NCBI RefSeq assembly: GCF_040436345.1 | Contig: NC_133237.1 | Coordinates: 28,031,200-28,095,199 of the forward strand | Direction of reading: 5' to 3' | DNA: 64,000 nucleotides | Source: Pagrus major | Lineage: Eukaryota > Chordata > Actinopteri > Spariformes > Sparidae | Part shown: in pieces, positions 11,101 to 23,228 of the stretch | Position numbering within the stretch: position 1 is the stretch's first letter | Layout of the letters: each line of letters opens with the position of its first letter | The notes under the pieces: model-generated | Databases searched by the model: none | What the model was told of the DNA's origin: nothing | The model's input: the letters and a program-made list of their open reading frames with translations, nothing else | Position numbers and translations under genes: made by a program

Positions 11101-14100
11101 GATCCATAGCTGCTCTGAACAATGCTGGGAAATTGGAGACGTATACAGGGACTGAACAATGTGACTCTACATCAGAGCAGACCAGTTCTTAAAAGGTTCC
11201 AGGTTGAACCAACCTTGAACCAGCACCAGCCCAGAACCAGCACTTGGTTCGCTTTGGTTGAAAGGGGGTATGTGAGACTCCAGAGCGCTCCTCAGACTGG
11301 ATCTGAGCTGTGGACGGGGTCCTGTCCTTCATCTTCTTCTCGCTACCTCTGCAGTAGGGGGTCCGGGTCAGATGCCGATGCAGCAGATGGTGCAGACGCA
11401 GCAGCAGCAACAGCAGCAGTCCATCCAGTTCCAGCAGTTCCAGCAGGCCCAGCAGCAGCAGCAGCAACAGCAGCAGCAGAACGCCGCCATCCAACAGCAG
11501 TTCCAGGTGCAACAGCAGCTGAGGGTGCAGCAGATGCAGCAACAGCACCACCAGAACCAGCAACTTCAGCAGCAGCACCAGAACCAGCAGCAGCAGCAGG
11601 CCCAGAACCAGCAGCAGCAGAACCAGGTATGTAACCCTGCTAAGACCAAGCTGAATGCAGTAGTGAACTGTAGTCCCGATGATGAACATCCTCGTCTTAG
11701 CTCAGTGTTTAGAGTCACAGCCGGTAAAGTTTTACTTCTGCAGCTGCGTTGAGTCTGTGGCGTCGCTACAGGACGACTCTGTGTAGATGCACCCCCCTCG
11801 CAACGACTGTGATTTGTCTGCTTGGTAGCTTCTCATTTGCTCTCACGCGTTTCCCGCCTCCCCTTTACTTACTCTGTAAACATGGACCAAATTGAGGAGA
11901 TGTTAACTGAAGAAGAACCCAGATATGTACATTTTTACGACTCTTCTTCGCCATACGACAAAAACCGCAGGATGGCGTGGACGTCCCAGAATGTACGAAG
12001 ACGTGGAAGAACTGGAGGGACAAGTATGTTCGCCTCCGAAGAAACTCGGGGACCCGCGTTTTACTTGTTTCTCTTCTGGCTGAGACGTCATAAAAAGCTA
12101 ATTATGACAACAACAAGGTAAATATACAATGATCTCTGTGTCGTACATGTCTGTGTTGTTGGTGTTAAGGTTAGCTAGGGAGCTAACAAACACCGTCAGG
12201 TTAGAAACACAGAGTTTTGATCTGAGCATGCTTCCCTTGACGTTTGATCTGTTCCAGGCTCTAATTGTATCCGGCCGGCTCATAATGCAGCTGCAGTGTT
12301 CTGTCGGTGAACAGACTCTGAAGGCATCGGCCACTCACATCAACCCATAACGAGCTCTGCCATGAAATCTGCTTTAATGATGCTTTTCACCTTCAGTTAG
12401 TGACGACTGTCATGAAGCTGCTGATTGAATTATACATCTGAGGTCAGACTTGGTGCTGGCAACACATTCAGAGGTGTTTCTAATATTCTGACCCCATCAT
12501 GTGCGTAACCCGGGACAGAACAATCAGGACACCTCTGAATACAGTGACAACTTAAACAGTTCATAACAGTCACTGTAGCTTCACCACCGTGAAAACTAAC
12601 ACAAAAAACACAAACATGTCCCACTCACTGTTCACGCTCTCAGGTTATTGTCCATTGGATCAGTCCGGGACACGTTGGCACAACAGAAATGTGCTGAAAT
12701 GAAATAAAAGAACTTATAATCACTGATGTCCAGGTAGGAGCGCTTAATCCAACCACCTCAGAATATTCAGTTCAGAGCTGAAACAATCCCACGATTCACA
12801 GAAAATACGTTGATTTTATAATTGATGAATCATTTTTCAGACAGAAATGCCAAAAATCATTTCTAGTTACAGCTACACTAACAAACACGTTCAGGTTCAG
12901 GACATATGATGATGTCAACTGTGTTGTGAGAAGTATTTTTAACTTTTAAACTCTCAAATAATGTGGGTTGATTTAAGTCATTTTTTACCTCTTCAATGTG
13001 AGAAATCGCTGCTTTTCTCTGTTTAATTTTTGAAGCCCCAAAAAATTCCAGTTACTGAAATGTGAGAAAATGCTGTTTTTCTCCATTTTATATCAAAGAT
13101 AAGAGGATTGTTGTTGTTGTTGTTGTTGAGGACAGAAAAAGACATTTAAAGATTTGATCTGAACAGTCAAATATTTCCAAATAATAATCTACAAGTTGAT
13201 CGGACGTTAGTTGATTAGATAATTGATTCATCACTTCAGGTCATTTTTAACAACATTATACATGAACATGAAACGTAGCGTGTGTCCTCTTGGACCACAT
13301 GTAGAATATCTTTGGTCTGGTGTCGTGTTGTTCTGACCCATAATGCCACTGAGATGACTTCACCACACGACATCACATTTCCCACAATGCCCTCAACCAG
13401 ACTGTAGTAAAGACACATCTTATTATTTATTACATTCTTCATGACTTTAAGAAGTGAAATCATCATGAACTGATGACTGAACGTACACAGTGAACACGTC
13501 AGTGAAGCGTCTCAGACGGTGACTCTCATCCTGACAGAAGATGTTTGAAGTAAGTTTCCTGTTTGTTGTATCATCACAGAAACTTTAACTATTTGCAATT
13601 TCTTTTACAGTCACAGAACGGAAACGGTTCAACATCAGGTGTGTCGACTGCGTCAGCGGCTGAAGCTGCACACGAAGACGTCGCTGCTGACAGCAGACAA
13701 CCACCGGACATTCAACCCCCGACATCAAGCGGTGAGGTCAGCCGTCAGCCATCTTCTGTGTCCCAGACGCCGGGCGTGGCACAGAAGAGGAAGAGGAAGG
13801 AAAACGAAGACCCAGACCTGTTGCAGAACAGCGATGAGTTCTCCAGGTTTGGGCGAACTGTTGCCGACATGCTGCGGAGGCTGCCGGAGGAGCGCAGGGA
13901 CCAGGCCATGTTCGACATCCGCAGGGTGCTGTTGGAGCGGCAGGAACCATGAACGTTTGTGGTTTATCACTGCAAACATTCACAAACACACTTTGACATT
14001 CTTACATCTCTTATTGATGCACTTTCTGTTTAGACATGTGTGACATTGTTTCCACAGCTTTAGTTGTGATGAAGATTTGACACCAAAGAAAAAATCCTTC

Positions 14101-16371
14101 AAACAACCAAAGAACCAGACGTCTTGTAGAAGCTGATGTTTCCCCCTCACATGGTTTCATATCAGTAAACTTGACTTTAACACTTTTAACTGCGTTGTGT
14201 TTGTGACACTTTTGTACTGTTTGTAACTGTTCACGCTGGACTTTTCCTAATGAATGAGTTTCTTGTTGTTGCTGTTTGGGTCATTTGACTTAATTAAAGG
14301 ATCTGAATACTTCTTCCACCACTGTTTCCTGTTTATCCACGTAGTTTATAACAGCTCTCACAGTTACATGTCGTCTAGCTTCAGCTATTTTCTGTCCTTT
14401 GAGTTCACTGATTCAGTTCAGTCAACAAACTATAGCCCCTTTCACACGGCCTGTTCAAGGCGCCGTTATTTCGCCTCGCTGTCTGTGTGAAAGTTACAAA
14501 GAGAAGTTATTGGGGGGGCAGTTTTGTTTCTCCTCTGAGCCTCCAGTGGAGGCAACAGAGGAGAGACGGCAGACGGGAGAAGAGTGTCGGTCTGATGACG
14601 CTCAGTCAGATCCTTCACTCATCAAATAAAAGAGAAATGTCCCGAACTTCAACCCACAAAACAACAGGACCAAACAGCAGTGATGTGTCAGCAGGTCGTG
14701 TCTTCAGCATCTTATATGAGGAATTTATAGTGACTGTCATCCTGTCTGTCCTACAGACTCTTCGTCACACTTGTGCGCGGAAGAAAGTCGGCTCCCACTG
14801 AGCAAAAAACTTTAACTGTCTCTGGAAACTTATAGAAAATAAAATCACCACATTTAATGAGGTGACGATCAGCCCTCCTGACCCAGGCTTCAGTGAACCT
14901 CCCCCTGAGAACAGCCTCCGTCTCTGGGAGTGAGAGTCAGACAGGTCCTCTGTTTACTGATGATGATGATGTGATGATGTAATGATATGATGATGTAATG
15001 ATGATGGTGATGATGTGATGATGATGTGATGATGGTAATGATGTCATTTAGAGCAAAAAACTTCTCTTTGTCACTTTTCATGATGCATGAGGATCAGGAT
15101 CTCCATCACAACAGCAGCCAAATGATTATAAACAGTCTGCTGGGACATTTTTAGATTGCCGGGTCATGATGTGTGTGGTCACGCCTCTTTTGGCTCCGGC
15201 TCGCTGTATGACACGACACTCTGGAGCTGCTTGGATCAGTGAGAACAAAGGTTGCGGTGCTGTTGTTAAATCCCTGTTGCTCTGCTGTGACACAATTCTC
15301 TTGAGTCAGTCGATCAGTTTGACTTTGTGTTGCACTTTTCACACAACACAAGGAGACAGAACAGGAGTGAAGAAGTGCTTTCATGAGAATATCTAAATAA
15401 AATGCTATGATTTAAAAGTCTGAGACGAACCGTCGAATCACCTCCACCCAGCACCGTCCAAAACAGAACCGCACCAACGACAACACAGGACCGACAGTCC
15501 AAAAAAAAAAGAAATGCCGAACTATCTGAGACTAAAGTCTGCACCAAACCGCCGTCTGCGCCCCAAATACAACCTCAACGGGCTTTTAAGAACAAAATAA
15601 ACCGGTGCTGACGACCCCTCCTCTCACACTTCCTGTTCCCTGTGTCTGCAGATGCACCAGACGAGGATTCAGCAGCAGCAGATGGTGCAGTTGCAGTTCC
15701 AGCAGCAGCAGGCTCAGGCTCAGGCTCAGGCCCAGGCTCAGGCTCAGGCCCAGGCTCAGGCCCAGGCCCAGGCTCAGTCCATCCAGCACATGGTTCAGCA
15801 GCAGCAACAGCAGCAGCAGCAACAACAGCAGCAGCAGGTCCAGGCTCAGGCTCAGCCTCAGCCGGGTCAGATGCCTCCACACTCTCAGCAGCAGCAGCAG
15901 CAGCCCGGCATGCCTCAGTCTCTGGCCGGACAGATGGCGTCCGCTCAACACGGTCCCATCAACTCGCTCAGTCAGCAGCAGCAGCAGCAGCAGCACCAGC
16001 TCAAGATCCAGGCCTTCCAGGTGAGACACAGCAGGTCGCTGCAGGTGGGTGTGGCTGTTTGAAAGGAGAACACTGAAGCCAGAGTGCGGCTGAATTATTG
16101 GTTTAAGTTAGTTTTATTTTTAAACCTGTCAGCTGATGGCCGACTCGGGTCCTCTGGTTAACGATGTCTGACAGGAATCATCACCATCTGTTGATGGTGT
16201 AGACTTCAGATCAGTCTGTGTTTCAGATCTTTGTTCCTCCTGAAGTTTTCTTTGTCTTTGACCTGAAAAACACCTGATTCACCAAATCTGTTGGGCCACG
16301 CTGACCAATCACAATGTTCAGGGTTCCTGTAGTCTTGCTTACCCACCCCTCTGCTTGCATGCTTTGCCATG

Positions 16372-16443
<72 letters not shown>

Positions 16444-19400
16444 CAGGCCCGTGCAGCCTTGCAGCAGCAGCAGCAGGTCCAGCAGGCGCAGCAAGCAGCG
16501 CAGCAAGCCGCAGCACAGGCGCAGCTCAACGCAGCAGCTGCAGCCGCCGCCGCCGCCCCCGGACAGGTGAGACCACAGCCACCTCAAACTCAGACTCATG
16601 TGTAGGAGGAGAGGACCCTGTGACATCACTACACCCTGTTTACCTGCACACACCTTTCACTCACACAGCTGTGTGGACTGTAGCGAGCAGAGTTTCATCG
16701 AGGAGAAACATTTGAAGAACGGTCGATGTCAGGAGAGTTTTATAATCAGCTCATTGTTCAGTTAATGAAGTTGTTGTGAATGTATCAGTGTTGGTGTTCA
16801 AAGTAGAGCCGACTGATTCTGGATTTGTGGAGTTGAATCTTTACATAAACACACATTTTAATATAATCAATGTAATGTATCAGTTAAACAGCAAACTTTA
16901 TTGTCTAGAATGATATCACAGCACTGACACAGTTAATATTCTGGGGAATAAACTTCTTGATGAGACAACAGACACAGATACTGACAAACAGCTTCCTGCA
17001 GTGATCCAGAACGAAAAGCTGCAGATTATTTCTTTACTCATAAAAGTGAAAAATAAACAAACTAATGCATTAAAGCAGCCTGTCTGAACACCTGGTTTCA
17101 GGTTCAGGTGAACGTGAGTGTCTGAGGCGTTTGGTTGTGACGGTTCAGGTCCGAGCCGTCGGCGTCCTCACAAACACAGAGACAAAACTTGTGTGTGTGC
17201 TGTGCTGCAGTGTGCGTCTGCCTCCTGTCTGCTCACCGGTCCTGTTGTGTCTCCGTTGTGTGTCCTCTGAAGTTGGTCCGTCCTGGGATGCAGACTCTAC
17301 CCCGGCTGCCTCGAGCCCCCCTGAACCCTTCCATCCCTCCCCAAAACGCTGCTGCTGCCGCTGCCGCCGCCGCCGCCGCCGCTGCTGCCGCCGCCACGGG
17401 AGGACAGCCGATGACACAGCAGGTATTTAGTCTGACCTCTGACCCCGCCCGCCCGCCCCGCTCCCCCCTCACTGTGCTTCTGTCTGTCAGTGCCTCTCAC
17501 CTCATTGTGTCCTGCTGGATCACACCTGCGCCTGCCTCTACCTGCGTGACGGCTTCACCTCTGAACTGCTGCGACTGTCGGCCCCGTGTTTGCCTTTTAA
17601 AATGTCCACAGACGGACAGAAATGACTAAATAAAATAGAAACTACACAATAAAAAAATAGAAATACAGAATGAAATACTCCTGCTAGTCAAAAGTTGAGA
17701 CTATGTACACTCTAGATGTTTTGTTGAATACTAAACTAACTAAACATTAAAGATTAACAAACTCGAATTATCTCCAGAACGTGAAGGATTAACAGTTTTG
17801 ACATTTATTGGAGTTAGCATGCTAACCAGCTACCAGCTAGCACAGCCCGTCCCGACCAGCCCCCAGGAGGAGCTCCAGGCTTTGGAGCCAGTTTTCATAG
17901 CGGCCAAACTGTCAGTCATCGTCAGGTGAAGCACTGCGGCACAAAACGTTTCCCTGCAAGCGAACATTGTGAAAGAAGCGCCTGTAAAACGGTGGCTACA
18001 TTTTTTTTTTTTTTTGCTTCACAGCCCCTGAGACATGACCCGCTTCACTGTCAGAATTTGATCCATTCAGTCCAATAACATTTGTAAAGTCTAGAGGAGC
18101 TGCACCATTCAATTATTTTATCTCCATTCAAGTTAGCTGGCCGCTAAACAGGAAGTTATCTGGCTTGGTTGGAGGAAGTCTTTAATGCAAGCGCCCTGGA
18201 AAACCTGGAAAATCTGGAAAAATCAGAAAACGAGAAAAAGCAGAACATCCTGGAACATTATCTGAACTCCTTTTTTCTTCTGTATATTTACTGCTGCTCT
18301 TGATGAAAGCAGAACTTGGTTACTGGTGTTCAGACAGCCAGGGATGACTCACTGTCATTCACAAGAGAAAGAAGGCACTGGGGTTATAAATTGATTAATG
18401 AAGAGACATATTAGTGTATGAGTGCGTCGTACCAGCTACATCATCACTGAAAAGTCCTGGAAAATGATCTCTAGAAAACATAAAGAAGTGGGAACCTGCG
18501 TGAAGATCTGAGGAAGTTCATACCTGGAAGTCACTGAGCAGCTTTCACAGGAGTGAACGGGGCTCCGCCTCCGACACTGTCCAGGTTCAATGTAACGTCC
18601 TTGATCCTGATCAAAGTGATGAAAGTGTCTGAGATCTGACTGCAGCTCCTCCACCGTCACTTCTGGGTAGAAGTCAGGTGATTTGGGTTGTGGAGCGATG
18701 TGACATCGTTTCAGCTGTAGCTGAGATAAACCTTCATTGACCTGTGTTAGAGAGGGATGGATACAAATCGCTGCAGCTCCTATTGGCTAACACCACTGAA
18801 GGAGTTGCCGTGACGACGACGTTCAGGACGTCTCAACATGGGTCAGACTGGTGCAGCTGCTCCTCTCCTCCTGTGATTGGCTAACTAGCTCTCTCTTCTT
18901 GTCCATCTTCCTCAGGTGCAGCAGCATACGATGATGTCATCGCCCTCGCCGGTGCAGGTGCAGACGCCACAGTCGATGCCCCCCCCTCCTCAGCCGTCAC
19001 CTCAGCCCCCCACCTCTCAGCCCAACTCAGCCAGGTGCGACCGCCGTTCACCTGAGAAGCCTCAGATCAGGCAGACTGACGCTGATTTTAAAATGTTTGC
19101 TGCTTCCCGTCTCCAGCTCCGGTCCCACTCCGTCCCCGGGAGGTTTCCAGCCCAGCCCGTCCCCTCAGCCCTCACAGAGCCCCGCCACCGGCCGGACCCC
19201 CCAGAACTACGGAGTCCCCTCACCTGGACCGCTCAATACTCCAGGTACACACAGCGTCTGTGTCCCCCCCGTCTGTCCCCTAACTGTCCTCACCTGGACC
19301 ACTCAATACCACTGACAACACAATCAAACATGACAAAGCTCCAAAGAAAGAGAGTAGAGGTGAATGAAAATGAATCGGATCATGGTCCCACCTGTCCTCA

Positions 19401-22374
19401 CCTGTCCCCCAACCTGTCCTACTTCTGTCCTCACCTGTCTACTATCTGTCCTCACCTGTCACCCTTCTGTCCTCGCCTGTCCTCCACTTGTCCTGCAGGT
19501 AACCCCAGCTCAGTGATGAGTCCAGCTGGAGCCACGTCTCTGGAGGATCAGCAGTACATGGAGAAACTCAAACAGCTGTCGAAGTACATCGAGCCGCTGC
19601 GCCGGATGATCAACAAGATCGACAAGAACGAAGGTCGGCTGAAGATTTCTGATTTATTGATCATTGAGTCATTTTATCAAGAAAAACACATTTTATATCA
19701 AAAACTGTTGAAGAGTTTTTTAATTGTAGCTTCTTGTTTTCCTGTGAACAGACAGAAAGAAGGACCTGAGTAAGATGAAGAGTCTGTTGAACATCCTGAC
19801 TGATCCAAACACCAGGTAACAGCTGATCACTGGAGTCACAGCTAATCAATAATCAGACAGTCAATAAACTGCTGTGTGTGCTCTGACCTGCAGGTGTCCT
19901 CTGAAGACGCTGCAGAAGTGTGAGATCGCTTTAGAGAAACTGAAGAACGACATGGCCGTGGTGAGAACGACTGATCCAGACCGCTCAAAGATCTGTGACT
20001 GATCACATTCAGTAAAATAATTTAGTTTTACGTCGTAACTTTCTGAACTGAACTGAGTCAGATTATTAATTAATGTATGTGTTTGTTTGTTTTCTAAATT
20101 TATTTCATCACTGGTTTTATAACAAATACGAGCGGCGCCAGTGTTGATGATTAAAATCCAAATTAAAAATGAACAAACGCTTCAGTGAAGTAGAAAGTTT
20201 GTTCCTGATACAAAGTTCAGTTTCTCTAATCTGTCCAGAGTGAACCCTCTTCACAAGCACATCAATAAAGGATCTCTCATCACACAGGACAAGAGTCTGG
20301 CAGTGACGCTGCAGGCTAATGCTAAGCTAGCTGCAGGCTAACACTAAGCTGTGTTGAGCTGTGTTTGAAGTGTTTTTGATTTCTTTGGACGGTGGAGAGA
20401 AAAAAGTAAAAGATCATTTTGATGAATTAAAACTGGAGCTCATTTTGATACATTTTAATTTAAAACGCTGAACAAACGGCTCATCACACTTCAGATATTT
20501 CGTTTTCAGTCACAGTCAGAGTTTGTGAACAAAATGGCGTCCCGCTGTGAGAACATGTTTGTGTGTGTGGTTCCAGCCGACGCCTCCTCCTCCTCCGGTG
20601 GCCACCAAGCAGCAGTATCTGTGTCAGCCGCTGCTCGACGCCGTCATGGCCAACATCCGCTCTCCGGTCTTCAACCACTCTCTGTACAGAACCTTCGCCC
20701 CCGCCATGACGGCCATCCACGGACCCCCCATCACGTACGTCCCGACTTAAAGGTTCACTTCACCCAAATAACAGAACACACTGGAACTACTTTGCTTCAC
20801 AAGTAGACAAAACGTAGAAGTAACTGAACACGAAGAAGGAAAGGAGTGAAGGTTTTTACATGGATCCATGTCGGCTGCAGTTAACGATAATTTCCTCTTC
20901 AGGGGTCCAAACGTCTCCGGCAGGAAGAGGAAGCACGAGGAGGACGAGCGGCAGACCATCCCCAACATCCTGCAGGGGGAGGTCGCTCGCCTCGACGTCA
21001 AGTTCCTGGTCAACCTCGACCCGTCGTACTGCAGCAACAACGGCACCGTGCACCTCGTCTGCAAGCTGGGTGAGCCGCTCACACCTGCAGCTCACACGTT
21101 CACGTGTTTTTAGATTTCTCTGTAAACATGTTTCATGTCGTCTGTGAGCTGAAAACATTCAGGACGTTCAGGTTCTCAGATGTGACGCTGTTTTAACGTT
21201 GTTTGTGTGTTTGTTGTGTTCTCAGATGATAAAAACCTTCCCAGTGTTCCTCCTCTGCAGCTCAGTGTTCCTGCCGATTATCCCGATCAGAGCCCGTACT
21301 GGGCCGACGACGGGGACCAGTACGGTGAGACCAAACGCCTCTTACTGCTGCACATTAATGATCAGTTCCTCACACTGACCTCAGACCACAGGACACCAGG
21401 GCTGCGTCCGAGATCACTCCCTGCTCCCGATGTAGTGCACTTCATAGTGAGCACGCCATGTTGTAGTGCCGTCCGCATGTCTAGTGGGAATTATTCCACC
21501 CTATATAGCGGACTCAAAGTATCCCACTATGCATCGCGAAAAGTAGTGTACAGCCGATGGTCACTAACCAAGCAATATTTACCATCATGCATTGCGCTGA
21601 GAGAAAAATGGCGGACGAACGCATTATTCATGTGTTTTTATGAGCTACTGGACAATGAATAAAGTATCTAATGTAAAAGTAATGAATCATTGACACTGAC
21701 TGAATACATTAATGATGTAGACGTCTTGTTTTTATGTTTGGTGGCATTTTGGGGAGCTCTGAGACTCGTATGCAGTTGCGAGGTAAATGGGGTCTAACTA
21801 TAGCTCTGTGATCGCACGGTACAAGATAAAAGATAAAGAGACAAAAGATGTGGCGTGAAAATGGTGTGTATATATACACATACATGTATATAGTATATAT
21901 ATTTTAGATATAATTGGCATGTACATTAAAATGCTTGTGTTTTGACTCAATATTAACGGTATACTTTTTAAATACTCATTTTATTATATATTTAAGTATT
22001 TATTATGGATGGTCCACAACCGGGGTTGATGTATGACGTTTCAACTGTGCAACAGCAGTGACGTCATTAACGGCGCCTGAGTGTCCGAAAGTGCTTTTTC
22101 TTTCTGCCGAGGAGCTCCATGTACCGTCCACTGTGTTGGACTCCCTGTGTAGTGAGTAGGGAGGAGGGAATGAGTGAGTGATTTCAGACACAGCCCTGGT
22201 TTTATCTGATCACATGACTTCCTGTCTGCTCCAGCAGGTGCGAACAGCTTCCTGCAGACGGTCCACAGGAACATGACGTCCAAACTGCTGCAGCTGCCGG
22301 ACAAACACTCGGTGACGGAGCTGCTCAACACCTGGGCTCAGAGCGTCCGACAGGCCTGTCTGTCAGCTGCCTGA
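8134..22374 (+). CDS. MED15: Mediator complex subunit 15 (18 coding exons)
   Basis: MED15 is a Mediator tail subunit that links activators (via its KIX domain) to RNA polymerase II. My GT-AG, phase-consistent exons are 8134-8201, 9394-9481, 10102-10153, 10278-10301, 10470-10634, 11355-11626, 15652-16020, 16447-16566, 17273-17422, 18916-19034, 19117-19244, 19499-19633, 19752-19815, 19894-19960, 20577-20734, 20903-21069, 21226-21324 and 22238-22374. They total 2382 nt, or 793 residues, close to the human protein. Recognisable blocks are DWRSPQFRQKVVAQI, EEYLSLVARLIIHFRDI, LKQLSKYIEPLRRMINKIDK, KQQYLCQPLLDAVMANIRSP and the C terminus LLNTWAQSVRQACLSAA. Residues about 134-436 are Gln/Ala-rich. 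The start of exon 9 is the least certain boundary (the sequence upstream could also code). The exon 12 donor GTCGGC is weak. Exon 18 has a CAGCAG tandem acceptor. Confidence 0.96.
9492..9642. repeat. 15-bp minisatellite in MED15 intron 2
   Basis: About ten copies of GGATCCCTGCAGGAA, starting 11 bp after the exon 2 donor. One block is inverted (CTCCTGCAGGGATCC). Each unit contains the palindromes GGATCC and CCTGCAGG, so the array can fold into serial hairpins. Confidence 0.92.
9810..9995. repeat. dispersed 'TACTTGAGTA' fish repeat in MED15 intron 2
   Basis: Contains TACTTTACTTGAGTATTTCC, TTCTGCTACTTTATACTTCC and CTCCACTACATTTATTTG, the same family as 1427-1620. Confidence 0.8.
10766..11270. 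mobile_element. MITE in MED15 intron 5
   Basis: The left end TACCCCTTTTCCACCAA is mirrored by the inverse of the right end, TACCCCCTTTCAACCAAAGC. The interior is rich in GGTTC/GAACC strings (CTGGTTCAGAGCCAG, AACCAGCACTTGG). This is a familiar fish hAT-type non-autonomous element; the hAT assignment is from memory. Target duplications are not clear. Non-coding. Confidence 0.7.
11882..13952 (+). pseudogene. MADF-BESS protein relic nested in MED15 intron 6
   Basis: Exon 1 (11882-12117) starts MDQIEEMLTEEE and carries the MADF hallmarks YDSSSPYDKNRRMAWTS. After about position 11994 the MADF signature WKNWRDKYVRLRR continues in another frame, and the FYLFLFWLRRH..MTTT end returns to the first frame. 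Some 12-15 residues expected between MAWTS and the WKN motif are missing. Exon 2 (13611-13952) is open and well preserved. It encodes a Ser/Pro linker, a basic KRKRKENED stretch and a BESS motif, SRFGRTVADMLRRLPEERRD, ending in TGA at 13952. Splice sites look good (AAG|GTAAAT; TTTTACAG). MADF-BESS proteins are DNA-binding regulators, and several derive from PIF/Harbinger transposons. The frame breaks argue for a pseudogene; a sequencing error is the alternative. Confidence 0.7.
14433..14494. repeat. short inverted repeat, possible transposon end
   Basis: CCTTTCACAC and GTGTGAAAG face each other about 40 bp apart around GGCGCCGTTATTTCGCC. Similar CCCTTTCACAC ends occur in fish MITEs. The partner end is not found. 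Confidence 0.35.
14958..15044. repeat. (GATGAT) microsatellite in MED15 intron 6
   Basis: Imperfect repeats of GATGATGTGATGATGTAATG over about 90 bp. Confidence 0.85.
16380..16440 (+). repeat. (TG)n abutting the MED15 exon 8 acceptor
   Basis: About 29 uninterrupted TG dinucleotides end seven bases before the exon 8 acceptor (TGTGTGAAAGCAG|GCC). They replace the normal polypyrimidine tract. Confidence 0.9.
19999..20345 (+). repeat. dispersed repeat, copy A (MED15 intron 14)
   Basis: Shares CAGTTTCTCTAATCTGTCC, GTGAACC(C/T)TCTTCACAA, ATCAATAAAGGATCTCT and AGGCTAA.GCTAAGCTAG with 56665-56880, and (inverted) GAGTCAGATTATTAATT, CACTGGTTTTATA and GAGCGGCGCC with 24240-24640. Length and origin are undetermined. 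Confidence 0.7.
21397..22198. mobile_element. 802-bp TIR element in MED15 intron 17
   Basis: The left end CAGGGCTGCGTCCGAGATCA and the inverse of the right end, CAGGGCTGTGTCTGAAATCA, form terminal inverted repeats of more than 30 bp. The interior has TAGTGCACTTCATAGTGAG and CCACTATGCATCGCG strings. The only open frames are short and unlike transposases, so it is non-autonomous. It ends about 40 bp before the last MED15 exon. Confidence 0.8.
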
Positions 22375-22845
22375 AGCCCCGCCCACATGCAGTGACGTCA
22401 CCTCTGACACACACACACAGACACTACCGTCTGATCTGATCGTGAACCTTCACGTTCTTTTCAAACATCTAGAGGACTGATGTGTCCCACGCTCCTCTTA
22501 GTTCCTGAACGCTCCGTCAGGTCTGGTTCTGGCGTTACTCCTCATGAATTCTGGGTAAATTAAGACTTTCTCGTTGAACTGCGTCTGATGGAGCCGCAGG
22601 GTTCCAGTTTATATCTGCTGTCGTAAGTTTCTGCTGGTCGACCAGCACGTCAACGGCTCGACTGTCATTTATCCTGATAATCTTCTGCTCCCTGAATGCA
22701 ACACTCGGCTCCGTCTGATTGGCTGCGGTGAGTTTCGGAGCAACGGCTGTAAAGAAGACGACTTTGTACACTTTGATTTTCAGAGTGAAAATATTAATGT
22801 ATTTTTTTGCTATCATAAATAAACTTTTCATTTCAACTTTTTAAA
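22375..22845 (+). other. MED15: MED15 3' UTR with poly(A) signal
   Basis: Runs from the TGA at 22372-22374 to just beyond AATAAA at 22818-22823, followed by a T-rich stretch (TTTTCATTTCAACTTTTT). No other hexamer lies closer to the stop. Confidence 0.6.
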
Positions 22846-23228
22846 TCTGTTTGAGTCTCTGATGGAAGACAAACATCGGCTCCGGCTTCACTGATCAGTT
22901 ACTGATCGTTTCATTAATCAGCTCTAATCAATATCACAGTCTGTCCTCCAGCAGGAGTTCAGATCCTGAGACTGTAGTGTGATGTCACAATGCAACAACT
23001 TAAATTATAAACAGAATATTCATAAAATATATACATAATGTGTGAAGTGTAAATAATGATTATTGAGCTGAAGATGCAAAAAACACAAATATAGAAAAAA
23101 TACAAATGTCTAAAACCTGTGGAAGTGAGACGTGGATAAAAAACACAAATCTAAATATGTACAAACAACAAACAAAAGAATTACAAATAAATAAAAATTA
23201 AATTAAAGTGTTAATTAAGTGTTTGTTA

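Larger units (their letters stand above)
11355..17422 (+). other. MED15: MED15 low-complexity Gln/Ala exons 6-9
   Basis: Exon 6 is Gln-rich with scattered His, Asn and Leu. Exon 7 has an extended run of alternating Gln-Ala (CAGGCT/CAGGCC) followed by poly-Gln. Exon 8 is Gln/Ala. Exon 9 carries about 16 consecutive Ala from GCC/GCT codons. These regions are expected to be disordered and prone to condensate-type interactions. Open frames on the opposite strand (poly-Leu, poly-Arg) are shadows. Confidence 0.85.
19117..22374 (+). other. MED15: MED15 exons 11-18, conserved Mediator-anchoring C-terminal part
   Basis: Residues about 476-793 contain the most conserved part of the family: the helical segment around SKYIEPLRRMINKIDKNE, then RKKDLSKMKSLLNILTDP, CPLKTLQKCEIALEKL and the terminal globular region with GEVARLDVKFLVNLDPS and SVPADYPDQSPYW. 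The terminal region is thought to anchor MED15 in the tail module. A basic RKRKHEEDER stretch in exon 16 could be a nuclear localisation signal. Confidence 0.85.

Noticed and set aside
11189-11689. 166-codon Leu-rich minus-strand frame
   Set aside because: Antisense of MED15 poly-Gln exon 6; it runs through the exon 6 donor and into a MITE.
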